From contig CAJWGZ010000025.1 in the NCBI GenBank assembly GCA_913041075.1, positions 1 to 13,360 on the forward strand: a stretch of 13,360 nt of DNA, given 5' to 3'. This document shows positions 1 through 7,577 of this stretch, one piece after another (position 1 is the stretch's first letter; every line of letters starts with the position of its first letter). A program made the translations under genes and the position numbers. Below the pieces are notes generated by a model. It saw nothing but the letters and a program-made list of their open reading frames with translations, did not search any database and had not been told where the DNA came from. This DNA comes from an uncultured Fidelibacterota bacterium. Its GTDB lineage: Bacteria; Fidelibacterota; Marinisomatia; Marinisomatales; TCS55.

Positions 1-62
1 GCATTAAAAAGGGTAGATTTACCCACATTGGGCAAACCAATTATTCCGCAACGTAAAGCCAT
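1..62 (-). CDS. ychF: YchF/OLA1-family ATPase, N-terminal fragment
   Basis: Only the first 20 codons are inside the window; the gene runs off the left edge. The reverse strand from the ATG at 62 reads MALRCGIIGLPNVGKSTLFN. This is the near-invariant start of YchF, with the P-loop G9-L-P-N-V-G-K-S-T17 placed right at the N-terminus. YchF is a conserved cytosolic P-loop protein of the Obg-related group that prefers ATP to GTP, associates with ribosomes and is linked to stress responses. No Shine-Dalgarno sequence is visible before the ATG. The gene lies 22 nt downstream of the end of a fabA-like remnant on the same strand, so it may once have been co-transcribed with that gene. Identification from the N-terminus alone is good because this motif context differs from Era, Der and Obg, but the rest of the protein cannot be seen. 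Confidence 0.88.
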   Translation of the reverse strand, partial: MALRCGIIGLPNVGKSTLFN

Positions 63-84
63 AGATTAGAATGACTGAAAGTGA

Positions 85-289
85 TTAAAAAGAATCTAAT
101 GCAGGATCCATACCACTGCCCCACACCAGTTTTTCTAATAAGTCAACCTGTAGATCTTTTACTTTCAATATAGCATATCCTCAAGCATTCAGGCATGACC
201 GGGTAGTTCTAAAAATGACATTTAAAAAACCATTGTTCTTTAACTATATCCAGCAGTTCTTGTTTAGTGTAAGAGGACTTATTATCCAT
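85..289 (-). pseudogene. fabA: Decayed fabA-like 3-hydroxydecanoyl-ACP dehydratase remnant
   Basis: Three blocks on the minus strand resemble FabA in the correct order. (1) From the ATG at 289, MDNKSSYTKQELLD resembles the FabA start (SYTKEDLL in E. coli). (2) Five residues later comes WFFKCHF, then a TAG stop at 209-211 plus two codons, then PVMPECL. FabA reads WFFGCHF-IGD-PVMPGCL, so the three-residue spacing is exact and the stop lies in frame. (3) In another frame, roughly 85-171, ILKVKDLQVDL ending at TAA 85-87 resembles the FabA C-terminus (DLKVGLF). FabA is about 170 residues; here about 50 residues are missing between blocks 1 and 2, and most of the second half between blocks 2 and 3. 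The catalytic His of CHF remains, but the Asp expected in GLDA is a Cys. The gene cannot make a working dehydratase. The recognition is by eye; block 3 is the weakest part. Confidence 0.72.
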
Positions 290-323
290 AGTTGCTTCCC
301 AATTTCACGCGGAATTTATGCAT

Positions 324-336
324 GAAACCTGGTTTC
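324..336. promoter_or_regulatory. 13-bp perfect palindrome, possible operator
   Basis: GAAACC-T-GGTTTC is a perfect 6-bp inverted repeat around one central base. It lies between the start of the fabA remnant (289) and the start of the SDR reductase (414), about 78 bp upstream of the latter. Its size and placement would suit a dimeric repressor or activator of the divergent pair. It does not match the FadR, FabR, FapR or FabT consensus operators as I remember them. A single copy of this length can arise by chance, so this is only a candidate. Confidence 0.25.
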
Positions 337-413
337 CATATTACTCTTTTGTGTTCATCATTTGTGCAGGTCTTAGTCTTGTCTAAATTCACTCTAATAA
401 AACGGGAGTTATA

Positions 414-1196
414 ATGTCTGATTGGGTATTGATATTAGGATGTTCAACGGGCCATGGCGGTGCCACTGCAAAACGTTTAGCTAAAGATGGTTATGGTATT
501 ATTGGTTTTCACTTTGATCGTGGTGATATTAAAAAAGAGGCTGAGTCGCTAAAACAAAAGATTTCCAGTATTAATAATGGTAAAGTTCATTTTTGGAATA
601 TCAATGCAGCCTCTGTTGAAACAATGGATGAATACATACCTAAAATAGCCGAAATAACAGGCGGTAATCCGGTGAAATTATTACTGCACTCTATTGCCTT
701 TGGGACTACAACGAACTTTTTTTCTGATAAACCAGTTACTCAAAAACAAATGGACATGACTGTCCACGTCATGGGCAATTCCTTACTGTACTGGACGCAA
801 AAATTATTTAACGAGGATTTGCTTGGAGAGGGCTCTCGTGTGGTAGGTCTGACCAGTGAGGGCAATTATGTAGCCATGGATGGATATGGCCCAGTGAGTG
901 TAGCTAAAGTAGCTATGGAAGCGATAATACGACAGATTGGGTGGGAATTGGGTAAATACGGTATTACAGCCAACGCCGTACAGGCAGGTGTTACACCTAC
1001 GCGTGCGCTTACAAAGATAACTGAGGACTGGGAAGAATGGGTTGAAAAGACAAAAATACGTAATCCTATGCAGCGCACCACTACGCCAGAAGATATTGCC
1101 AACACCATATCATTACTGTTGCGTTCTGAAGCAGATTTTATCAATTGTTCAATTATTTACTGTGATGGCGGAGAGCACCGCTCCGGCTCTTTTTAA
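414..1196 (+). CDS. SDR-family enoyl-ACP reductase-like oxidoreductase (FabI/FabL type)
   Basis: A 260-residue single-domain Rossmann protein of the short-chain dehydrogenase/reductase superfamily. The nucleotide-binding turn is G9-C-S-T-G-H-G-G16, closer to classical SDRs than to E. coli FabI. LLHSIAFG at 90-97 is the FabI hallmark (LVHSIAFA), and Y158-x6-K165 is the catalytic pair spacing of FabI and FabL rather than the Y-x3-K of ordinary SDRs. ITANAVQAG (184-192) and the C-terminal CDGG (250-253) are the usual SDR tail elements. The likely role is NAD(P)H-dependent reduction of an enoyl-ACP, the last step of fatty acid elongation, in the cytosol. The second FabI tyrosine, ten residues before the catalytic one, is absent (S148); Y152 is the nearest. 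The start is supported by GGGAG at 404-408 before the ATG. It is divergent from a fabA remnant, which supports a lipid role. A specialised reductase for another acyl substrate is possible. Confidence 0.78.
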   Translation: MSDWVLILGCSTGHGGATAKRLAKDGYGIIGFHFDRGDIKKEAESLKQKISSINNGKVHFWNINAASVETMDEYIPKIAEITGGNPVKLLLHSIAFGTTTNFFSDKPVTQKQMDMTVHVMGNSLLYWTQKLFNEDLLGEGSRVVGLTSEGNYVAMDGYGPVSVAKVAMEAIIRQIGWELGKYGITANAVQAGVTPTRALTKITEDWEEWVEKTKIRNPMQRTTTPEDIANTISLLLRSEADFINCSIIYCDGGEHRSGSF

Positions 1197-1222
1197 TACG
1201 ATTATATTTATCTAGGAAATTA

Positions 1223-1236
1223 AGCCTAGGAAGGCT
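1223..1236 (-). terminator. Possible weak hairpin terminator between convergent genes
   Basis: AGCCT and AGGCT form a 5-bp stem with a 4-nt loop in the 29-bp gap between two convergent genes, overlapping the stop codon of the minus-strand gene. On the minus strand the stem is followed by the T-rich stretch TTAATTT. An alternative pairing, CTAGG (1212-1216) with CCTAG (1225-1229), uses part of the same sequence. The stem is short and the T run is broken, so termination activity is uncertain. Confidence 0.25.
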
Positions 1237-1612
1237 CAGAATTATTACTCAGCATTATCTGCTTGCGGATCAGTCTTATCAGTTCGTGTGTATCGGTATT
1301 TGGTTGTAACTGAAAACTGGACTCCGCAGCGTCTAAAGCAAAATCCCACCAGCCTTTTTTTGTATACATTAGTGCCAGATTATAATGCGCTGTGGTAAGA
1401 TTCTCGTATTCTTCCCGAGTTAATCTTTGAAGAGACGGAGGATACAGACGAATAACTTCACGATATTCCGTTATTGCTTCATCATATAATCCCTTGGTAT
1501 TATACCATTTTCCTAGTTCTAAATGTCTACCGGGATTATCCTTGCTGCAACCGGTTAAAACCAGTACAAGGGCCGAGAGAAGTATGGTTTGGTATGATAT
1601 AAGTCTAAACAT
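1226..1612 (-). CDS. Small TPR-repeat lipoprotein
   Basis: A 128-residue protein with a bacterial lipoprotein signal: a short N-region with Arg3, a hydrophobic stretch at about 9-19, and the lipobox L19-T-G-C22, so mature protein would begin at Cys22 and be lipid-anchored in the envelope. Two tetratricopeptide-like helix pairs follow, at about 30-58 (LGKWYNTKGLYDEAITEYRE) and about 74-107 (YNLALMYTKKGWWDFALDAA). TPRs are protein-binding scaffolds, so an envelope assembly or adaptor role is plausible, but no specific function can be named. It is the last gene of the minus-strand run, 60 nt after the MFS gene, and faces the reductase gene. No Shine-Dalgarno sequence is evident before the ATG; the start is fixed by the signal peptide fitting directly behind it. 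Confidence 0.75.
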   Translation of the reverse strand: MFRLISYQTILLSALVLVLTGCSKDNPGRHLELGKWYNTKGLYDEAITEYREVIRLYPPSLQRLTREEYENLTTAHYNLALMYTKKGWWDFALDAAESSFQLQPNTDTHELIRLIRKQIMLSNNSEPS

Positions 1613-1672
1613 TAGTGTTTGACTACGTTGGAATTTCTACTTTGCACGATTCGAAATGCAAGGAAAAATATA

Positions 1673-2944
1673 TTAACTAATTGTTTGGGCTATCGGCTGG
1701 TGATCTAAATGGTGTTTGGGGTCTTTAACTCTGAATATAAGAAGTAGTATCCCGATGACTAAGAAAATACCGATGCCAGTTAATATTGTCTCGGTGTTGA
1801 TTATTCCACTCATACCGCCGACAATTATGATGGCCAAAAATGTGAAAGGGGCCAAGCATGTGTCCGTGAGGGCCATGTAAATTTTATTATCTCCTCTCCG
1901 AGCAAAGTCATATATCAAATTCATTGCTGATGGCATAAATGACCCCAATCCAAATCCAAGAAATACAAAGATAGTATATACAAATAACATATTTGTTGCT
2001 AATAATGCCGTAATAACCGCAGCAAGGTAGGAAAAAAATGATAACATTATTCCAGTTTTGTGTCCATAACGATCGCCTATCCAGCCAGCTAAAAAACTGC
2101 CGATACCTGACGTTACTACATTGATAATAATAAAAATACCGGCCTCGCTTGCATCAAAACCAAACTTATTCTGCGTATATATTACGTAAAGACTTATTGC
2201 AGGATAGTTAGCTGTAAGAAAAATTCTCGCAAGGAGATAATTGCGAAAATTGGTATTTGTTTTTATAATAGATTTTGTTTCTGCAATTAAATCAGCTATT
2301 GTTCTTTCTTTGCGATTTGTTATTGGTGTGTTTATGCGGTATCCTATAAATAGAACCGTACCTATTGTAATACATCCGAAAAAAATTAAAAATCCCCAAC
2401 CAAAATTTTGCGGAAATGGAATATTACTGTTTAGTATTGATCGAACAGCAAACCCACCGATAAAACCGCCAATACTATTCCATGCGAAAGAAATACCTAA
2501 ATATGCACCGCGTTTTTTCTTGGAAAATGTATGATGTAAAAATTCTGTCCATATGGGAATAATTATACCGATACCAAGACCATAGAATATGAAGCACGTA
2601 TAATAAAATACCCAGGCATATGGTCCAGTAGGTGCAATAAATGCAAAAATGAATCCCGCACAAAATATAGGCGGTAACGCAAACATATGTGCACCAATAA
2701 CGGCGCGTTTTATATCAATGATATTCCTTCCAACAATAGCAGTAAATAGTTGCGGAAATGCAACTAAAATTGACCATAATCCTGCAACAGATAAACTAAT
2801 TCCTTGTGGTGCACCTAGTTGTTTTAAAAATAGCGGTATTATCGCATAAAGTGTATGAAAGGCAATACCAAAGCCCCAGCTGAATTCATGAAGACAATTT
2901 AATTTTAGATTATGGTGATCATCTTTAATGGATACCTTAGGCAT
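1673..2944 (-). CDS. Major facilitator superfamily (MFS) transporter
   Basis: A 423-residue, strongly hydrophobic protein with the spacing expected for about 12 transmembrane helices. GWIGDRYGHKTG at 287-298 is the MFS loop motif A (GxxxDRxGxK) in the second half, between the eighth and ninth helices. The matching loop in the first half (about 72-81, VGRNIIDIKR) is degenerate. A hydrophilic stretch at about 204-235 fits the central cytoplasmic loop between the two six-helix halves. It would be an inner-membrane secondary transporter; the substrate cannot be predicted from sequence alone. The ATG lies 8 nt after the stop of the EamA gene, so the two are very likely co-transcribed. There is no clear Shine-Dalgarno sequence, and coupling to the upstream gene may help initiation. 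Confidence 0.85.
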   Translation of the reverse strand: MPKVSIKDDHHNLKLNCLHEFSWGFGIAFHTLYAIIPLFLKQLGAPQGISLSVAGLWSILVAFPQLFTAIVGRNIIDIKRAVIGAHMFALPPIFCAGFIFAFIAPTGPYAWVFYYTCFIFYGLGIGIIIPIWTEFLHHTFSKKKRGAYLGISFAWNSIGGFIGGFAVRSILNSNIPFPQNFGWGFLIFFGCITIGTVLFIGYRINTPITNRKERTIADLIAETKSIIKTNTNFRNYLLARIFLTANYPAISLYVIYTQNKFGFDASEAGIFIIINVVTSGIGSFLAGWIGDRYGHKTGIMLSFFSYLAAVITALLATNMLFVYTIFVFLGFGLGSFMPSAMNLIYDFARRGDNKIYMALTDTCLAPFTFLAIIIVGGMSGIINTETILTGIGIFLVIGILLLIFRVKDPKHHLDHQPIAQTIS

Positions 2945-2952
2945 ACTGGTTT

Positions 2953-3843
2953 TTAATTATCTTTTGACAAATATATCATTGAAGATAATAATAGCACTGC
3001 CCCAAATAATTGAGCTGGTTCCAGGCTCCGCCCGCGGTAGAACCAATCAATACACATGGCAGAAAATGGCCAAAATAATTCATATAGCGTTGCGTGCGAA
3101 GCAGGAAGACGATTTAATCCATAGTAATAAATAAATAGTGCTACAGCTCCAGTTGAGCAGGTAATCACCAATAATATTTTCCACTGCATAATGGTTAGTT
3201 CCGTAACCATTTCTATATCATTTGAGGCAACAATTACTGCCATACATACAAGTGCTGTTATTGTTAGTCTAAGAGAAGTAATTAGTTGAAATGAAATATG
3301 TTTAAGGGCGTGTTTTCCTAATACGGTTGAGCTACCCCAACTGAAAGCCGCCAGTAATGCCAATAACGCTGCAATGATCATTCTATCATTCCAATCTGCA
3401 ATTGGTTGTAATCCAAATGTCACTAAGAAACTGCCAAAAATGGCTGTAACAGCTAATACTAAGAACTTTTTAGACAAAGGTTCCTTAAGAATCACTGCTG
3501 CTAAAGTGATTGCAAATAGTGGCTGCAACTTTTGCAATAACACAACTACGGATAGATTTATATAACTCACATAACTAAGGGCGCTCGTGTAGAAAAAAGT
3601 ACCTAACATACCACCACAAATACTTATCCAAAGTACTGATATCCAGGTTCTCTGCCCCAGCTTTAAGATTTCTTGCCAACCCTTAATAAGAAATGGAATA
3701 AATATTACCGCACCAATTACATGTTCAATACTTATTATGAGAAAAGGGGGAACATTATATAGCATTTGTCTTAGTAACCCATCAAAACTCCATAGGATTG
3801 CCGCAGAAATGACGGCCAGTTGTGGTAATGCTCGTCTCCTCAT
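2953..3843 (-). CDS. EamA/DMT-family permease (RhaT-like exporter)
   Basis: A 296-residue membrane protein of the drug/metabolite transporter superfamily with two tandem EamA repeats, about 5-142 and 155-290, giving roughly ten transmembrane segments. The first repeat ends with the family signature LQPLFAITLAAVILKEPL (about 106-123), in which the helix containing the conserved Pro is followed by a KEP turn. The second repeat has the parallel ELFWPFSAMCIDWFYRGRSLEPAQ, where the usual Glu of the turn is replaced (RGRSL). Members export amino acids, nucleotides or other small metabolites; the substrate here is unknown. It follows yqgE by 35 nt and precedes the MFS gene by 8 nt, forming a likely operon. 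The ATG is immediately followed by AGGAGACGA and has no Shine-Dalgarno sequence upstream, so the exact start is less certain than the gene. Confidence 0.85.
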   Translation of the reverse strand: MRRRALPQLAVISAAILWSFDGLLRQMLYNVPPFLIISIEHVIGAVIFIPFLIKGWQEILKLGQRTWISVLWISICGGMLGTFFYTSALSYVSYINLSVVVLLQKLQPLFAITLAAVILKEPLSKKFLVLAVTAIFGSFLVTFGLQPIADWNDRMIIAALLALLAAFSWGSSTVLGKHALKHISFQLITSLRLTITALVCMAVIVASNDIEMVTELTIMQWKILLVITCSTGAVALFIYYYGLNRLPASHATLYELFWPFSAMCIDWFYRGRSLEPAQLFGAVLLLSSMIYLSKDN

Positions 3844-3878
3844 GAAAATAAACTAAACGTGATATTACAATTGTTGGT

Positions 3879-4436
3879 CTAAGCTGAGCCGCCCAAACCT
3901 GATATTTGGGACGTTTCTACTCCGAAGGAACCTGCAGCTATTTTCCACATTTTTGATTCTTCCGTATTAAAAACAAAATTGTATGATGTAGATTGCATGA
4001 GCCAATCACCGTTTTCAATTTCTCGCTCTAATTGACCTGCTTCCCATCCTGCGTGCCCAAGCATTAATTTATATTGTTCTGGGCCATTACCATCAGCAAT
4101 ATCCTGTAAAATTTTACGACTACTGGTGATGGAATATTCGTCCGATATTTTCATGCTATCTTCACTGGTATAAGAACTACTATGTACTACAATGCCACGT
4201 TCGATTAGTACCGGTCCGCCAAAATATACCTTTGGAATAATTTTGATTATTTCATCTTGATCTTCTGGGAGTTTTTGAAATAATACCCTCAATTCTGGCT
4301 TTTCAAACGGTTTGTTTATAATTAACCCCAGCGCACCATCATTGCTGTGTTCGCAAATCAAGACTATGCCCTGACCAAAATATGGGTCCTGCAAATGAGG
4401 CATGGATATCAATATATGGTTTTTTAGCGAACTCAT
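3879..4436 (-). CDS. yqgE: YqgE/AlgH family protein (DUF179)
   Basis: A 185-residue protein, the usual length for the family. The diagnostic motifs are all present: LISMPHLQDPYFGQGIVLICEH at 9-30, GALGLIINKP at 34-43, VYFGGPV at 70-76 and GHAGWEAGQLEREI at 127-140. YqgE/AlgH is a conserved cytosolic alpha/beta protein; AlgH was named from alginate regulation in Pseudomonas, but its biochemical role remains unclear. The start fits the family N-terminus, with no signal peptide. It is the first gene of the minus-strand run and is divergent from uvrA across a 191-bp gap. A possible promoter in that gap on the minus strand is TTGCCA, 17 nt, TTACAT, which is close to consensus only in the -35 half. 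Confidence 0.92.
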   Translation of the reverse strand: MSSLKNHILISMPHLQDPYFGQGIVLICEHSNDGALGLIINKPFEKPELRVLFQKLPEDQDEIIKIIPKVYFGGPVLIERGIVVHSSSYTSEDSMKISDEYSITSSRKILQDIADGNGPEQYKLMLGHAGWEAGQLEREIENGDWLMQSTSYNFVFNTEESKMWKIAAGSFGVETSQISGLGGSA

Positions 4437-4577
4437 ATTGCAATGTAATCCATAATCTTTATCGCTGGCAATATTGTTTTATAACGCTAAAAAGGGTTGT
4501 AGGGTGAAGAGCAAATCGAAATTTGATCTGAATATTAACTGCATTAAATTTCGCGATGGTCTTGAAATTAATGGAAT

Positions 4578-4583
4578 TATAAT
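4578..4583 (+). promoter_or_regulatory. Possible -10 element upstream of uvrA
   Basis: TATAAT, a perfect consensus -10, lies 44 nt before the uvrA ATG in the divergent yqgE-uvrA gap. No good -35 is found 16-18 nt upstream. A second A/T-rich candidate, TATAAA, is at 4603-4608. Because the gap is A/T-rich, either could be chance. I see no sequence resembling a LexA box. Confidence 0.25.
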
Positions 4584-4627
4584 ATTCTTACCCGATTTAC
4601 ACTATAAACTGAGTAAAAAACACATCT

Positions 4628-7450
4628 ATGAAATCATCTGATAGTATTGTATTAAAAGGTGTCCGGCAGCACAATTTGAAAAATATAGATTTAGATATTC
4701 CTCGTGATAAACTTGTTGTAATCACTGGTTTGTCGGGTTCTGGTAAATCTTCTCTTGCGTTTGATACTATTTATGCTGAAGGACAACGACGGTATGTGGA
4801 ATCTCTTTCATCATACGCCCGGCAATTCCTTGGATTGATGGAAAAACCTGATATGGATTACATAGAGGGACTCTCTCCAGCAATTTCAATTGGACAGAAG
4901 GCAACTGCACGAAACCCTAGGTCAACTGTAGGGACGGTCACGGAAGTACATGATTATTTACGATTGCTATTTGCGCATGTAGGCAAACCACATTGTTGGA
5001 TATGTGCTAGGCCAATTGTAAGTCAGACTGTACAGCAAATAGTTGACACAGTTTGCAAGTTTGATCGAAATACACGGATTTATGTATTAGCACCCGTAGT
5101 CAGAAGTAGAAAGGGAGGGCATAAGGGTGTATTTTCTGAAATTCGACGGGAAGGATATTTACGTGCCAGAGTCGATGGCAAACTGTACCAGGTTGAGGAT
5201 AAGATTATTCTCAATAAAAATCAAATTCATGATATAGAGGTTGTAGTTGATAGATTGGTCTTAAAAGGAGATTATAAAGAGCGGTTAACAGAATCTATCG
5301 AGTTGGCTCTTAAAGTTGGATCAGGTGCAATCATCATACACAATTTGAATGGTACAGACCATCTGTTTAGCGAACATTTTGGTTGTCCTGATCACCCCGA
5401 AGCATCATTGGATGAACTAACCCCACGCATGTTTTCATTTAATTCCCCCTATGGTGCATGTGATCATTGTGATGGATTAGGTGCACAAATGAATATTGAT
5501 CCAAATTTAGTAGTGCCGGATAAATCGAAATCGTTGATTCAGGGCGCAATTGTTCCATTGGGTGAGCAGCCACGGGGTAACTGGTATGGTGGCATTTTGA
5601 AGAGTCTTGCCAAACACTACCAATTCAATTTTACAACACCATGGATTAAGATTGATACTAAGATTCGTGAAATCCTATTATTTGGTACTGGCAAACAGAC
5701 CCTTACCATGAATTATACTTCTAAACGTTGGTCAGGTACATATACTGGAGGCTGGGAAGGCGCTGTCGCAAATTTAGAACGGCGTTATGGACAGACAAAA
5801 TCTGCCCACATTCGTAAATGGATAGAACAATTCATGAGTATGAGCCCTTGTCCAAAGTGTAATGCTACCAGACTACGCGAGGAAAGTCGAGCTGTAATGG
5901 TTGGCGGATGTAATCTAGGCACCATATCTGCAATGACAATTAAGGATGGGAAGAAGTTTTTTAAGAATTTGAAATTGAGTGCTACAGACACAAAGATCGC
6001 TGCCCAAATATTGAAGGAAATTAATAGTCGTCTAGGGTTTTTAGTGGATGTTGGTTTAGAATATTTAACCCTAGATCGATCAGCCACAACATTGTCTGGT
6101 GGAGAAGCCCAACGTATCAGACTTGCAACACAAATAGGATCACAATTAATGGGGGTACTCTACATATTAGATGAACCTTCGATAGGGTTACATCCTCGCG
6201 ATAATAATCGCTTATTAAATACGTTAAAAAAACTACGGGATCTTGGAAATTCAGTTCTAGTGGTTGAACATGACCGCGAAACAATGGAAGCTGCTGACCA
6301 TATCATTGATCTGGGACCAGGAGCCGGCGAACATGGTGGTGACGTAGTTTATTCTGGTAAACCTGAAGGATTAGTAGATTGTTCCAGCTCGTTAACAGGA
6401 CTGTATTTATCAGGAAATTGCAAAATATCAATACCTGAGGTCCGTCGCAATGGTAATATGAAGTCTTTATTCTTAAGGGGAGCAGCTGGGAATAATTTGC
6501 GTGAAATTGATGTGGAATTCCCGCTTGGAAAATTGGTATTGATTACCGGGGTATCTGGTAGTGGAAAAAGTACATTGATCAATGAAACTCTTTATCCAGC
6601 GGTTGCAAAACAATTGAACGGAGCGCGAAAATATCCGTTGGCTTACCAGTCAGTTGAAGGAATTGAATACATAGATAAAATAGTGAATATTGATCAAAAA
6701 CCAATTGGTCGGACTCCGCGTTCTAATCCAGCCACCTATACCGGTGTGTTCACATTTATACGTGATCTATTTTCGCAACTGCCAGAATCTAAGATTCGTG
6801 GCTACAAGCCTGGCCGTTTTTCATTTAATGTTAAAGGCGGACGTTGTGAGTCTTGCGGTGGAGATGGACTAATTAAAATTGAGATGAATTTTTTACCTGA
6901 TGTATATGTGACTTGTGAAGTATGTAAAGGTGCCCGCTATAATAGAGAAACGTTGCAAATAAAGTACAAAGGTAAAAATATTGAAGATGTTTTGAATATG
7001 CCGGTTGAAGTAGCGCAGGAATTTTTTGAAAATATTCCCTCCGTTAAGAAAAAATTGATCACTTTGTGCAAGGTAGGTTTGGGTTATATACGATTAGGCC
7101 AACAAGCAACAACACTATCAGGTGGAGAAGCCCAGCGTGTAAAGTTAGCAACGGAATTGTCAAAAGCTGCAAAAGACCATACAGTATATATCCTCGATGA
7201 ACCTACTACAGGATTACATTTTGAAGATATTAAAATGTTGATGTCCGTACTTCAGCGATTAGTGGATAAAGGACATACTGTTATAGTCATCGAGCACAAC
7301 TTAGATGTAATAAAGTGCGCTGATTGGATTATTGATTTAGGACCAGAAGGCGGTAGTAATGGAGGAACAGTTCTAGCAAGCGGTATACCAGAAAAAATAA
7401 TTAAGGTTAAAAAATCTTTTACTGGGCAGTTTTTACAGAAAGTACTTTAG
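4628..7450 (+). CDS. uvrA: Excinuclease ABC subunit A
   Basis: UvrA is the dimeric DNA-damage-sensing ATPase of nucleotide excision repair that loads UvrB at lesions. The protein is 940 residues, the same length as E. coli UvrA. It has two ABC modules: Walker A GLSGSGKS at 34-41 and GVSGSGKS at 641-648; signatures LSGGEAQ at 489-495 and 830-836; and Walker B segments YILDEPSIGLH and YILDEPTTGLH shortly after each signature. The first module carries the UvrB-binding region. The first zinc site reads C253-P-D-H256 ... C278-D-H-C281, so one usual Cys is a His. The C-terminal zinc finger is complete, C740-x2-C743 ... C763-x2-C766, at the same positions as in E. coli. No Shine-Dalgarno sequence precedes the ATG, but the N-terminus SIVLKGVRQHNLKN matches the family. 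It stands alone at the head of the plus-strand run, 127 nt before ruvB. Confidence 0.97.
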   Translation: MKSSDSIVLKGVRQHNLKNIDLDIPRDKLVVITGLSGSGKSSLAFDTIYAEGQRRYVESLSSYARQFLGLMEKPDMDYIEGLSPAISIGQKATARNPRSTVGTVTEVHDYLRLLFAHVGKPHCWICARPIVSQTVQQIVDTVCKFDRNTRIYVLAPVVRSRKGGHKGVFSEIRREGYLRARVDGKLYQVEDKIILNKNQIHDIEVVVDRLVLKGDYKERLTESIELALKVGSGAIIIHNLNGTDHLFSEHFGCPDHPEASLDELTPRMFSFNSPYGACDHCDGLGAQMNIDPNLVVPDKSKSLIQGAIVPLGEQPRGNWYGGILKSLAKHYQFNFTTPWIKIDTKIREILLFGTGKQTLTMNYTSKRWSGTYTGGWEGAVANLERRYGQTKSAHIRKWIEQFMSMSPCPKCNATRLREESRAVMVGGCNLGTISAMTIKDGKKFFKNLKLSATDTKIAAQILKEINSRLGFLVDVGLEYLTLDRSATTLSGGEAQRIRLATQIGSQLMGVLYILDEPSIGLHPRDNNRLLNTLKKLRDLGNSVLVVEHDRETMEAADHIIDLGPGAGEHGGDVVYSGKPEGLVDCSSSLTGLYLSGNCKISIPEVRRNGNMKSLFLRGAAGNNLREIDVEFPLGKLVLITGVSGSGKSTLINETLYPAVAKQLNGARKYPLAYQSVEGIEYIDKIVNIDQKPIGRTPRSNPATYTGVFTFIRDLFSQLPESKIRGYKPGRFSFNVKGGRCESCGGDGLIKIEMNFLPDVYVTCEVCKGARYNRETLQIKYKGKNIEDVLNMPVEVAQEFFENIPSVKKKLITLCKVGLGYIRLGQQATTLSGGEAQRVKLATELSKAAKDHTVYILDEPTTGLHFEDIKMLMSVLQRLVDKGHTVIVIEHNLDVIKCADWIIDLGPEGGSNGGTVLASGIPEKIIKVKKSFTGQFLQKVL

Positions 7451-7577
7451 AAATTTATAAAGTGGGAAACATTCAGTGGCTTACAATTATTAAGTACTCC
7501 CTTGGTGACCCCCCTATCCATTTATTATCTTTAGTGCCCGTGTTTGAGAATATTTTTTGTTTTTCCTCTAAGATTCA

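Noticed and set aside
5785..6087. 100-codon antisense open frame inside uvrA
   Set aside because: It mirrors a conserved uvrA region and has no independent support.
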